From: Halopolyspora algeriensis
GTDB lineage: Bacteria; Actinomycetota; Actinomycetes; Mycobacteriales; Pseudonocardiaceae
Reading direction: 5' to 3'
Assembly: GCF_003337235.1 (NCBI RefSeq)
Contig: NZ_QPJC01000014.1
Location: 1 to 64,000 of the forward strand
Length of the DNA: 64,000 bases
Made by a program: the position numbers and the translations under genes. Below, piece after piece: positions 1-7,395 of the stretch. Each line of letters starts with the position of its first letter. Within the stretch, counting starts at the first letter, position 1. The notes beneath the pieces were generated by a model. That model had not been told where the DNA came from. It made no database searches and saw only the letters and a list, made by a program, of their open reading frames with translations.

Positions 1-300
1 CGCTTACCCCATCACCACGAAGCCATGGTCCGCTGGGCCATGATCCGACTCACCAGCAAACGCCTGATCAAACCAGATTAGGAACAGGCTCTGAGGTCCG
101 TTCCGAACACCGAATTGCCCTCGAATCCCGTCGAGCCTCTTTCGGGATTTCTCTCGAATCGTTCTCGACCTGCTTCCCGCAGCGGCCCGTGATACGACGG
201 TCGGGTTACATCGCCGTGGGAGACGAAAACTCCCACGGCGACAGGACTGCCGAGAACGTCGCAGTTCGTGTTCTGCGACCCTGCCTGATCGAGGTTTGGC
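1..300. other. Left-edge non-coding stretch
   Basis: I see no credible coding frame here; the open frames are antisense or offset shadows. The stretch holds one strong hairpin (212-240, listed separately) and the upstream region of the secreted peptidase gene that starts at 301, including a GAGG about ten bases before its ATG. It may contain the end of a transcription unit that lies to the left of the window. Confidence 0.5.
212..240. terminator. Perfect 11-bp hairpin
   Basis: The arms CGCCGTGGGAG and CTCCCACGGCG pair perfectly around a 7-base loop (ACGAAAA). There is no T tract. It could end a transcript arriving from the left, or it could form in the 5' region of the peptidase mRNA, since it lies only 60 bases before that start codon. 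Confidence 0.5.
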
Positions 301-1980
301 ATGCACCGACGGGTTTTCTCGTATCCCGCCACCTTCGTCACGGCCGTGCTCGTCACCGTGGCAGGTATGCATCTCGCACCGGGCAACCCGCACGACGTTT
401 CCGAAAAAGCCCTCGGATCGACCTCCGAAAAAGCGGCCGATCATCGTCGTGCGAGCCCTGCGGGCGATCGGAAGGAATCACGAAAGGAGCGGGCGGACCA
501 AAAGAGCTACGGAATCTACGTCGGCCGCAATCTCACCGCCGACGGAAGTGTCATGCTCGGCGGGACCGGGGACGAAGTGTCGAGTCACTGGCTGGAGATC
601 GTCCCGGCCGAGGACCATCCCGAGGATGCCACCATCACCGTGGGAGTCACCGACGAGGCCACCATACCGGGAAGTCTCACCGAAATTCCGCAGGTGAGTC
701 ACACGTACAAGTACATATCGATGAACTACAGTGAATGGGCGGGCTTTCCGCCTCCACTGACGAACGGCGGGATGAACGAACACCAGGTCGCCATTCGCGA
801 CATCTGGTCCCCCTCCCGGCAGGAACTCGTGGAGATGGCACCGACTCCGCAGGAGGGGCCGCAGTACAGCGATCTCGCCCGGATCGGACTCCAACGCGCC
901 AAGACCGCCCGGCAAGCCGTCGAGATCATCGGCAACACCATCGACGAGTACGGATACTCGACGTACGGCGGGAACTCCCACTTCATCGCCGACCCCCAGG
1001 AAGCGTGGGTGGTGATCGAACTGGCCGGCGGTCAGGGACTCTGGGTCGCCGAGCGGCTCGGTCCGAACGAAGTCCGCATGTCCTACCCGGGCTACATCCA
1101 GGAGATTCCACGCAACTGCCGGGAGCACCCCGACTACATGTGCTCGGAGAACTTCATCGACTTCGCGGTGGAGCAGGGCTGGTGGAACCCCGACTCCGGA
1201 GAGCCGTTCAACGTCAACGAGGTCTACGGCGAGCAGGGCTGGAACTACCGGACCACACCGGCGGAAGGGAAGTTCGTCGCCCCGGCCACCATCGAGCAGG
1301 AGCTCGAGAGCAAGGCCCCGGTGACGCTCGAGGAATTCATGGAAACGGTTCGCGACCCCAGGATCTCCAGCGATCAGAACGGATACGGTCAAGTGGCCCA
1401 CCTGCGCGACGGCATCGATCGCGCACTCGGCCAGCTCTGGGTCTCTCCCACCGGCTCGGTCACGAGCCCGTTCATCCCCTACCACATCGGAGTGCAGGAC
1501 GAACCGGCCGAATATCGCCAGCACCGCTATCTCACCAAGAACGCGGCCGAAACCTACATCAATCCCGCCTACGCACCCCAGGAGGCGACCACGTTCGCGG
1601 GCAGACTGTTCAAACGACTCATGTACCACACGTGTACTCGACCGAAGGAATTCTATCCCGAGGTGCACACGGCGCTGACGGCGTTCGAGGACGATATGCG
1701 CCGAGAACAGCCGGAGGTCGAAAAAACCGCACGGACACTCATCGAAGCGGGGCAACGCAAGCTCGCGCAGCGCTACCTCACCGAATACAGCCACACGCAG
1801 GCCGCCGAGGCCATGGATCTGGGTGAGAGCCTGGTGTCGAGCATCGAGGCACGCGTCAAGCTGCGCTACGGCATCCCCGAACCCCCGAATTCGGAAAACA
1901 TCAACGGTGGCGGATTCGAGGAAGGAAACTTCGTCACCTGCTACCGCCAGGACAATTCCAAACTGCCCAACGGTCGGTGA
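301..1980 (+). CDS. Secreted C69-family dipeptidase-like protein
   Basis: The 559-residue protein resembles peptidase family C69 (PepD-like N-terminal nucleophile hydrolases). The N-terminus looks like a signal peptide: MHRR followed by a hydrophobic stretch to about residue 25. A charged linker follows to about residue 67, and then the C69 core begins at SYGIYVGRNLTADGS. Further family-like segments are GGTGDEVSSHWLEIVP, NGGMNEHQVAIRDIWSP and GYSTYGGNSHFIAD. Classical members carry a catalytic Cys at the start of the mature core. Here the equivalent position appears to be Ser69, so activity cannot be taken for granted. The start fits a GAGG ten bases upstream. The gene is monocistronic and converges on the next gene. 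Export is inferred from the N-terminus only. Confidence 0.8.
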   Translation: MHRRVFSYPATFVTAVLVTVAGMHLAPGNPHDVSEKALGSTSEKAADHRRASPAGDRKESRKERADQKSYGIYVGRNLTADGSVMLGGTGDEVSSHWLEIVPAEDHPEDATITVGVTDEATIPGSLTEIPQVSHTYKYISMNYSEWAGFPPPLTNGGMNEHQVAIRDIWSPSRQELVEMAPTPQEGPQYSDLARIGLQRAKTARQAVEIIGNTIDEYGYSTYGGNSHFIADPQEAWVVIELAGGQGLWVAERLGPNEVRMSYPGYIQEIPRNCREHPDYMCSENFIDFAVEQGWWNPDSGEPFNVNEVYGEQGWNYRTTPAEGKFVAPATIEQELESKAPVTLEEFMETVRDPRISSDQNGYGQVAHLRDGIDRALGQLWVSPTGSVTSPFIPYHIGVQDEPAEYRQHRYLTKNAAETYINPAYAPQEATTFAGRLFKRLMYHTCTRPKEFYPEVHTALTAFEDDMRREQPEVEKTARTLIEAGQRKLAQRYLTEYSHTQAAEAMDLGESLVSSIEARVKLRYGIPEPPNSENINGGGFEEGNFVTCYRQDNSKLPNGR

Positions 1981-1990
1981 CCGGCCGAAA

Positions 1991-2016
1991 CGGCAGGCGG
2001 ATCACGCCGCCTGCCG
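1991..2016. terminator. Bidirectional terminator hairpin
   Basis: The arms CGGCAGGCGG and CCGCCTGCCG form a perfect 10-bp stem with a 6-base loop. It lies between the convergent peptidase and AlkZ-like genes and overlaps the stop region of the latter (2002). No T tract is seen, which is common for actinobacterial terminators. Confidence 0.6.
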
Positions 2017-3228
2017 CAGCGGCTCAGCGAGGTCGCCGCGCTCTCCGACGGCGACCTCGCCGAGCTGCAGCCACGCCGCCATCTCCCGCAGCGCCGCCGC
2101 GAGTTCGGAGGCGACCCTGCCGATATCGCTGCCCGGCTCGGAAAACGCCCCCGGCACACGCAGCACGCCCGCGGCCCGGTCCGCCTTGAGGTCCACCCGA
2201 GCCACCAGCTGCCCGTCGAGCAGGAAGGGAAACACGTAGTAGCCGTACACCCGCTGCGGCCGGGGAACGTAGATCTCGATGCGGTAGCGGAACCCGAACA
2301 CCCGCTCGGTGCGGGAACGCTCCCAGACCAGCGGATCGAACGGGCACAGCAGCGCTCGACCGGTGACAGCACGCGGCGTACGGGCCCGCGCGTGCCGGTA
2401 CGCCTGCCGATCCCAGCCACGGACCGCCACCGGCTCCAGCACACCGCCGTCGACCAGCTCGGCCACCGCCTTCCGGGACTGTGCCGGGCTCAGCCGGTAG
2501 TAATCCCGCAGGTCGGCCTCCGTAGCCACTCCCAGGGCGTGGGCCGAGCGTTCGACCAGCCCACGCACCGCCTCGTCCTCCTCGAAGTCCGCGGACAGGA
2601 TCTCCGGTGGCAGCACACGCTCGGGCAGCTCGTAGAGCCGCTCGAAGCCCCGGCGCGTTCCGGTGGTCAGCTCGCCGGTGGCGAACAGCAGCTCGCAGGC
2701 GCGTTTGGTGTCCGTCCGGTTCCACCACGGCCCCCGGCCCTGACGCTGCCCGCCGCCGAGTTCCCGTTCCAGCCGCCCGGCACCGACAGGGCCGATCTCC
2801 TTGACCGCCGCGAGCACATCGTCGATCAGGCTCGGAGAGCGTTCCAACAGGTCACGGTAGCGCCGTTGGGACGCGCTGCCGTACTGGCGCATCCGCCACC
2901 GCAGCAACGGCCAATCCCGCACCGGGACGAGCGAGGCCTCGTGTGCCCAGTACTCCACCAGCAGACGCGATTTCCGTCCCCGCGCTCGCTGCCCGTCCGG
3001 CCAGGCGGCCGCGTCGAGGAGCTCGGGCGAGTAGGCCCCGAGCCGGCTGTACACCGGCATGTAATGCGCCCGGACCGCGACGTTGACCGAGTCGAGCTGG
3101 AGCAGCTTGGTCCGGCCGAGCACGCGTTGCAGATGCCTGCGGTCGACCTCGCCCGTGGGACGAGAATCGGCGAATCCCTGCGCGGCCAGCACGGTTCGCC
3201 GCGCTGCGGCGGCACTCATCGTCTGCAC
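2002..3228 (-). CDS. AlkZ-like (YcaQ/HTH_42) DNA glycosylase
   Basis: The 408-residue protein belongs by sequence to the winged-helix YcaQ/AlkZ family. These are DNA glycosylases that remove alkylated bases and, in Streptomyces azinomycin and E. coli YcaQ examples, unhook interstrand crosslinks. The N-terminal region has LLQLDSVNV, in which Q44-L45-D46 matches the catalytic QxD variant of the AlkZ family (E. coli AlkZ has QxQ or QxD forms). Later segments such as YYRLSPAQSRKAVAELVDGG look like a winged helix, and YPFLLDG-like text near VFPFLLDGQLVARVDLKADR is typical of the C-terminal beta-barrel. It is divergent from the acetyltransferase at 3323. A housekeeping or a self-resistance role cannot be separated from sequence alone. 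Confidence 0.82.
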   Translation of the reverse strand: MQTMSAAAARRTVLAAQGFADSRPTGEVDRRHLQRVLGRTKLLQLDSVNVAVRAHYMPVYSRLGAYSPELLDAAAWPDGQRARGRKSRLLVEYWAHEASLVPVRDWPLLRWRMRQYGSASQRRYRDLLERSPSLIDDVLAAVKEIGPVGAGRLERELGGGQRQGRGPWWNRTDTKRACELLFATGELTTGTRRGFERLYELPERVLPPEILSADFEEDEAVRGLVERSAHALGVATEADLRDYYRLSPAQSRKAVAELVDGGVLEPVAVRGWDRQAYRHARARTPRAVTGRALLCPFDPLVWERSRTERVFGFRYRIEIYVPRPQRVYGYYVFPFLLDGQLVARVDLKADRAAGVLRVPGAFSEPGSDIGRVASELAAALREMAAWLQLGEVAVGERGDLAEPLRQAA

Positions 3229-3322
3229 GGACGCGGATCATGCCAGCATCCCCCGACATCCGGCGATACCGGCGCACCGCCACGGACCCGGGCGGTGGCG
3301 TGTCCGCGTTAGGTTGTCGGGC

Positions 3323-3886
3323 ATGGCCGATGCCGATGTGCGAACCGCCGAACCCTCCGACGCCGCCGAGATCGCACGGATCCAGCTGGCGACCTGGCGC
3401 ACCGCCTACAGCGAGCTCCTTCCCGCCGAGGTCCTCGACGGGCTCGACGCCGCCGAGACCGAGCGACAGTGGCAGGAGACCGTCTCGCACGGACCGGCCT
3501 CGGTGCTGGTGGCGACCGAGGGCGGCTGGACCGTGGGGTTCTGCGCCGCCGGCCCGGCCCCCGAGCAGGAGACCGCCGCGGCGGACGGCACATCACCCTC
3601 CGATGCGGACGCGGTGATTCTGGTCAGCACGCTGCTGGTGGAGCCACGCTGGGGACGGCGGGGCCACGGTGGCCGACTACTCGGTGTCATGGCGCAGCGA
3701 CTCGCCGCGAACGGGGCACGCCGCGGCATCGTGTGGACCCCCGAAGCCGACGAGGCCTCCCGAGCGTTCTTCCACAGTGTCGGATGGACCCCGGACGGCA
3801 CCGTACGCACCCTGGATGCGGGTGGGCGACCGATCCGGGAACTGCGTCTGTCGGGCAGTCTCGACCTCCGCTTCGAGCAGGAGTGA
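3323..3886 (+). CDS. GNAT-family N-acetyltransferase
   Basis: The 187-residue protein has a GNAT fold signature. The N-terminal strand and helix are DVRTAEPSDAAEIARIQLATW, the core beta4 strand is LVSTLLVEPRWGR, and the acetyl-CoA loop is RRGHGGRLLGVMAQRL, which matches the R/Q-x-x-G-x-G/A motif. ARAFFHSVGW-like text (SRAFFHSVGWTPDG) is the usual C-terminal GNAT strand-turn. The ATG at 3323 is chosen because the family N-terminus begins right there; upstream codons in the frame lie over the divergent promoter. The substrate cannot be told from sequence. Confidence 0.85.
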   Translation: MADADVRTAEPSDAAEIARIQLATWRTAYSELLPAEVLDGLDAAETERQWQETVSHGPASVLVATEGGWTVGFCAAGPAPEQETAAADGTSPSDADAVILVSTLLVEPRWGRRGHGGRLLGVMAQRLAANGARRGIVWTPEADEASRAFFHSVGWTPDGTVRTLDAGGRPIRELRLSGSLDLRFEQE

Positions 3887-3980
3887 CCGCGCCCGGCACG
3901 AATCGTCGACCGCACTTCCGGCAGTGGTCGTTATGTCATTGTTAGCCTTGGGTCGTCCATCCCCGGCCCGAGGGAGCAAC

Positions 3981-4469
3981 ATGCTGGCAGCGATCGGATT
4001 GACCTCGACCGCTTTCGGGGTATCGATACTGTCCGCGCTGCTTCCGCTGATCAGCATCGAACTCTTCCTCGTCGGCGCCGTGCTCAAGGGCCCCGAACTG
4101 CCCTGGTGGCTGCTGGCTCTCGTGGTCACCGTGGGCCAGATCGGCGGCAAGCTCCTGCACTACTTCGCCGCGCGGGGAGTGCTCCGGCTCCCGCGGCTAC
4201 TGCGCCGCACCAGCGAGCGGAAAAGCCACGGACGCTGGAGCAGGCGGCTGAAGCGGTTCCGCGAGCGCTGCCACCGACGACCGGTGTGGACCAACGGCAT
4301 GCTGCTGTTCAGCGCAGCAACCAGCCTTCCGCCGTACGCGGCGACCGCCGTGACGGCCGGATGGGCGCGGATCCCGCTGCCCGCTTTCATCCTCACCGGG
4401 CTCGCCGGGAGGTTCGCCCGGTTCACCGCCCTGATCCTGCTCCCCGGCACCCTCACCGTCTGGTTCTAG
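3981..4469 (+). CDS. Small DedA/VTT-like membrane protein
   Basis: The 162-residue protein has about four hydrophobic segments: residues 1-30, 38-60, a central basic loop with many Arg/Lys, and two C-terminal segments. GQIGGKLLHYFAARG in the second helix and FSAATSLPPYAATAVTAGW resemble the SNARE-associated/VTT (DedA, YqaA-like) membrane family, where a re-entrant Gly-rich loop is typical. The ATG at 3981 follows AGGGAGC at good spacing. It is separate from the acetyltransferase by about 95 bases. Function is unknown; DedA-family roles in lipid scrambling are only a family-level guess. Confidence 0.6.
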   Translation: MLAAIGLTSTAFGVSILSALLPLISIELFLVGAVLKGPELPWWLLALVVTVGQIGGKLLHYFAARGVLRLPRLLRRTSERKSHGRWSRRLKRFRERCHRRPVWTNGMLLFSAATSLPPYAATAVTAGWARIPLPAFILTGLAGRFARFTALILLPGTLTVWF

Positions 4470-4692
4470 ACGAACAGTTCCGATGGGCTGACGTTCTTCC
4501 ATCCCCCAACGGCGATACACCGCACCCGGTGATCACCATCCACCAGCCGCCTGCCACTGACCTCACGACCGAGTACCTCTCGTTTCGGCGCGGGCGTGTT
4601 TTTCCCGTTTCCAAGCTCTGCCGGGCAGCGCGGCATGCGGCCCCTTACCGTCGTGATGTCCATGATCCTGTACGCAGTCGGGTTGGATTGAC

Positions 4693-5733
4693 GTGTTCGA
4701 GCTGTTGACGTCGCCGTGGCCGCTGGGCTGGAGCGTGGCCTTGTTCGCGGTGGCTGCTGCCGTCACGGTCGCGGGCAGTGTGCGCATGGCCGGTCTCGGT
4801 GACACGCTGGCCGATCGGACCGGGTGGGGCGAAGCGCTGTTCGGTGCGGTGTTCTTCGGTCTGGCGACCTCGCTGTCCGGCATCGTCATGACCGGAGTCA
4901 GCGCGGCGACGGGCCAGGTCGGTTTGGCCTACAGCAACGCCATCGGCGGAATCGCCGCCCAAACCCTCGCGGTCGCGGCGGCCGACTTCTTCTACCGGCG
5001 CTCCAACCTGGAGCACGCCGCCGCCTCGCTGTCGAACCTGTCGTTCGGCACCCTGCTCATCACACTGCTGGCCACCGCTCTGCTGGCGGCCTTCAGCCCC
5101 GACTACACCCTCTGGGCCGTGCACCCGGGCTCGGTGATGCTGGTCGCCTTCTACCTGGGTGGGCTGAGACTCATTCAGAACCAGGGCGAACAGCCCATGT
5201 GGCGGGCCGTCCGAACCCGGGAGACCCTGCCCGACGTCCCCGAGGAACAGGACCGTTTCGCGGGAGCGAGCAACACGAAACTGTGGGCGCAATTCATCGT
5301 GGTCGGCGGTGTGGTCGCCGTCGGCGGCGCGGTCATCGCCCGCGCCGCCGAGAGCATCGTCACGGCCACGGGCCTCAGCGCCGGATTGGTCGGCGCCGTG
5401 TTCATGGGAGTGGTCAACGCCCTTCCCGAGACGGTCACGGCCATCGCAGCAGTACGCCGGGGTGCGGCCACCCTCGCCATCGCGGCGGTGATCGGCGGAA
5501 ACAGTCTCGATGTGCTCAACCTCGTCGTCGGCGACCTCGCCTACCGCGGCGGCTCGCTGTACCACACAGCCGGTCAGGACCAGCTGTTCCTCACCGCCGC
5601 AGCCCTGCTCATGACCACGATCCTGCTCGGCGGGCTCCTGATGCGGCAAGCACGCGGCTGGTGGCGACTCGGCTTCGAAGGAGTCCTGCTCATCGGCATC
5701 TACGCCGGCACCGTCGTCGTACTGGCCTTCTAG
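4693..5733 (+). CDS. Sodium/calcium exchanger-family (CaCA) membrane antiporter
   Basis: The 346-residue integral membrane protein has two alpha-repeat regions characteristic of the Ca2+:cation antiporter superfamily. The first is ATSLSGIVMTGVSAATGQ with a following SNAIGGI segment, and the second is NALPETVTAIAAVRRG with IGGNSLDVLNL. The acidic residues in these repeats (Glu in NALPE, Asp in NSLD) are where the family binds cations. A hydrophilic loop around residues 165-200 separates the two halves. The GTG start at 4693 gives a membrane helix immediately. Transported ions are not determinable; in the first repeat the usual acidic residue appears as Ser (TSLSG), so the site is not classical. 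Confidence 0.78.
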   Translation: MFELLTSPWPLGWSVALFAVAAAVTVAGSVRMAGLGDTLADRTGWGEALFGAVFFGLATSLSGIVMTGVSAATGQVGLAYSNAIGGIAAQTLAVAAADFFYRRSNLEHAAASLSNLSFGTLLITLLATALLAAFSPDYTLWAVHPGSVMLVAFYLGGLRLIQNQGEQPMWRAVRTRETLPDVPEEQDRFAGASNTKLWAQFIVVGGVVAVGGAVIARAAESIVTATGLSAGLVGAVFMGVVNALPETVTAIAAVRRGAATLAIAAVIGGNSLDVLNLVVGDLAYRGGSLYHTAGQDQLFLTAAALLMTTILLGGLLMRQARGWWRLGFEGVLLIGIYAGTVVVLAF

Positions 5734-5844
5734 CAGCCGTGAGAGCGGCTGCTACGTCCGTTCCAGCATGTCTCCTACCGGCAGTCGGCTTGAGCGGCCT
5801 TCTACCGAAGGACTCCCCGGGGCGAAGACCGGACATGAGCATGG

Positions 5845-5973
5845 TTACCGCACCGGCTCCTCTCGTAGCGAGACCAGCGCGATCTCCGAGTCGGCAAAGT
5901 ATCCGCCGATCAGTACGAAAAGCAGTACCAGGGCAAGGTTCAACGCGGCGTTGCCCACAGAGCTGACTGTCAC
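5845..5973 (-). pseudogene. N-terminal remnant of a CNNM/HlyC-CorC-family membrane gene
   Basis: The 42-codon frame starts at a GTG (VTVSSVGNAALN) and runs into LALVLLFVLIGGYFADSEIALVSLRE before a TAA. This is the usual first transmembrane helix and conserved SEIALVSLRE motif of DUF21/CBS (hemolysin-like, CNNM) transporters, which normally have over 400 residues. Nothing downstream (5734-5844) continues the family. The fragment therefore looks like a decayed gene, left after deletion. A short unrelated protein is possible but less likely. Confidence 0.6.
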
Positions 5974-6147
5974 GGTCAAGGCGGATCCGTGCAGTGACAC
6001 CAGTCCGCCTCTCGGGAAGGTAACGATCATCGGCAGCGGGTTTTCACGGGGAACGGGCGCCTGTGCGGCGTTCGTTGGTGTGGTGCGGGCTTGCACATCC
6101 GAAGACCCGCGATCGATGTCGGCACTTGTCGTGAGGAGGAATTCCTG

Positions 6148-7110
6148 GTGTTCAAGAAGATGTTGCAGGCCGTGGGGGTCGGTGGCCCCTCCGTGGACAC
6201 GGTTCTCAGCGAGGAGCCGTCCCGACCGGGCGGACATCTGATAGGTGAGGTGCGCATCGGCGGTGCGAGCGGCGAAGCGGACATTCAAAAGATCGTGCTG
6301 AGTCTGATCGCGGAGGTCGAGACCGACGACGAGGAGAAGCAGGGGCTGGAGTTTCAGCAGGTCGTGGCCGCCGAGGACTTCCGACTGGAGGCCGAGGAGC
6401 ACCGGACCATTCCGTTCACCATCCCGGTGCCGTGGGAGGCTCCGATCACCGCCGTGCACGGCCGGCCGCTGCGGGGGATGCGACTCGGTGTGAGCACGCA
6501 GGTTGCGGTGGCCAAGGCCGTGGATACCAGCGATATGGATCCGGTCCGGGTCGAGCCGCTGGCCTCGCAGCAGCCGGTGATCGATGCGTTGCTGGCGATG
6601 GGAGCTCACGTCAAAAGCGCCGACCTCGAACACGGCCATATCCACGGTGTGCACCAGGAGTTCCCGTTCTATCAGGAGATCGAGTTCTTCCCGCCGCCGC
6701 AGTTCGCCGGGCAGGTCGGCGAGATCGAACTGACCTTCATCAGCCGGCCGGACAGCGTGGACGTGGTGCTGGAGGCCGACAAGCGCGGCGACCTGTTCAC
6801 GCCGGGCGGCGACGCGTTCGGCCGGATCCACCGCGGCCACGAGGAGGCACTGGCCACCGACTGGGAAGCCGAGATCACTCAGTGGTTGCAGGCTGTGGCC
6901 GAACACAGCGGAGGCCACATGGTCCACGGACACCACGAACATCGGCAACACGGCTCCAGTCCCGGCATGGGAGGCATGCTCGCCGCCGGTGCCGGCGGAC
7001 TGGCCACCGGCGCCGTGGGAGGCATGGTCCTCGGTGAGATGCTCGACGAAGGCGTCGACGAAGAGGAAATCGCCGAGGACGTCGCCGAAGAAATGGAAGA
7101 CGAAGGCTGA
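6148..7110 (+). CDS. Spo0M-like sporulation-control protein
   Basis: The 320-residue protein is a Spo0M family member (arrestin-like double beta-sandwich). It opens with FKKMLQAVGVGGPSVDTVL and contains GEVRIGGASGEADIQKI and LRGMRLGVSTQVAVAKAVD, all typical. The C-terminus ends in a His-rich stretch, a Gly/Ala hydrophobic segment (GMLAAGAGGLATGAVGG) and an acidic tail. The GTG at 6148 is preferred over an upstream in-frame ATG because an AGGAGGA sits seven bases before it and the family N-terminus begins there. In Bacillus Spo0M tunes sporulation; the role in actinomycetes is less defined. Confidence 0.85.
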   Translation: MFKKMLQAVGVGGPSVDTVLSEEPSRPGGHLIGEVRIGGASGEADIQKIVLSLIAEVETDDEEKQGLEFQQVVAAEDFRLEAEEHRTIPFTIPVPWEAPITAVHGRPLRGMRLGVSTQVAVAKAVDTSDMDPVRVEPLASQQPVIDALLAMGAHVKSADLEHGHIHGVHQEFPFYQEIEFFPPPQFAGQVGEIELTFISRPDSVDVVLEADKRGDLFTPGGDAFGRIHRGHEEALATDWEAEITQWLQAVAEHSGGHMVHGHHEHRQHGSSPGMGGMLAAGAGGLATGAVGGMVLGEMLDEGVDEEEIAEDVAEEMEDEG

Positions 7111-7293
7111 GACTCTGCTCAGCTGGGCAACCCGGGTCGCAACCTACGGATGACCATGCTGTCCCCGGCGTGCCGACGATGCATCACCCGCCAGTACCCC
7201 AGGTTCTGCGCCGCCGGGCATGGATCTCGAGCACCTGGTGATCAGGGTGGCACGAGCGCAGTGACGGGACTGTCACACTCCGTTCCGCGGGAA

Positions 7294-7316
7294 CCCCGGG
7301 TGAAACTCACCCGGGG
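7294..7316. terminator. 10-bp GC hairpin
   Basis: CCCCGGGTGA and TCACCCGGGG pair perfectly around AAC. The hairpin lies between spo0M (ends 7110) and the membrane glycosyltransferase gene (starts 7396), so it may terminate the former. No T tract follows. Confidence 0.45.
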
Positions 7317-7395
7317 CTCCCGCCCCATAGAATGCTCACTCGTTCAGCCTGCCGACGCTATGTTTCCGGGTGTCGAGCAGGGGAGAAGCCGCCGC

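Noticed and set aside
5768-6241. Plus-strand frame before spo0M
   Set aside because: No motif, and it lies opposite the CNNM remnant; composition is Ser/Arg/Thr-rich noise.
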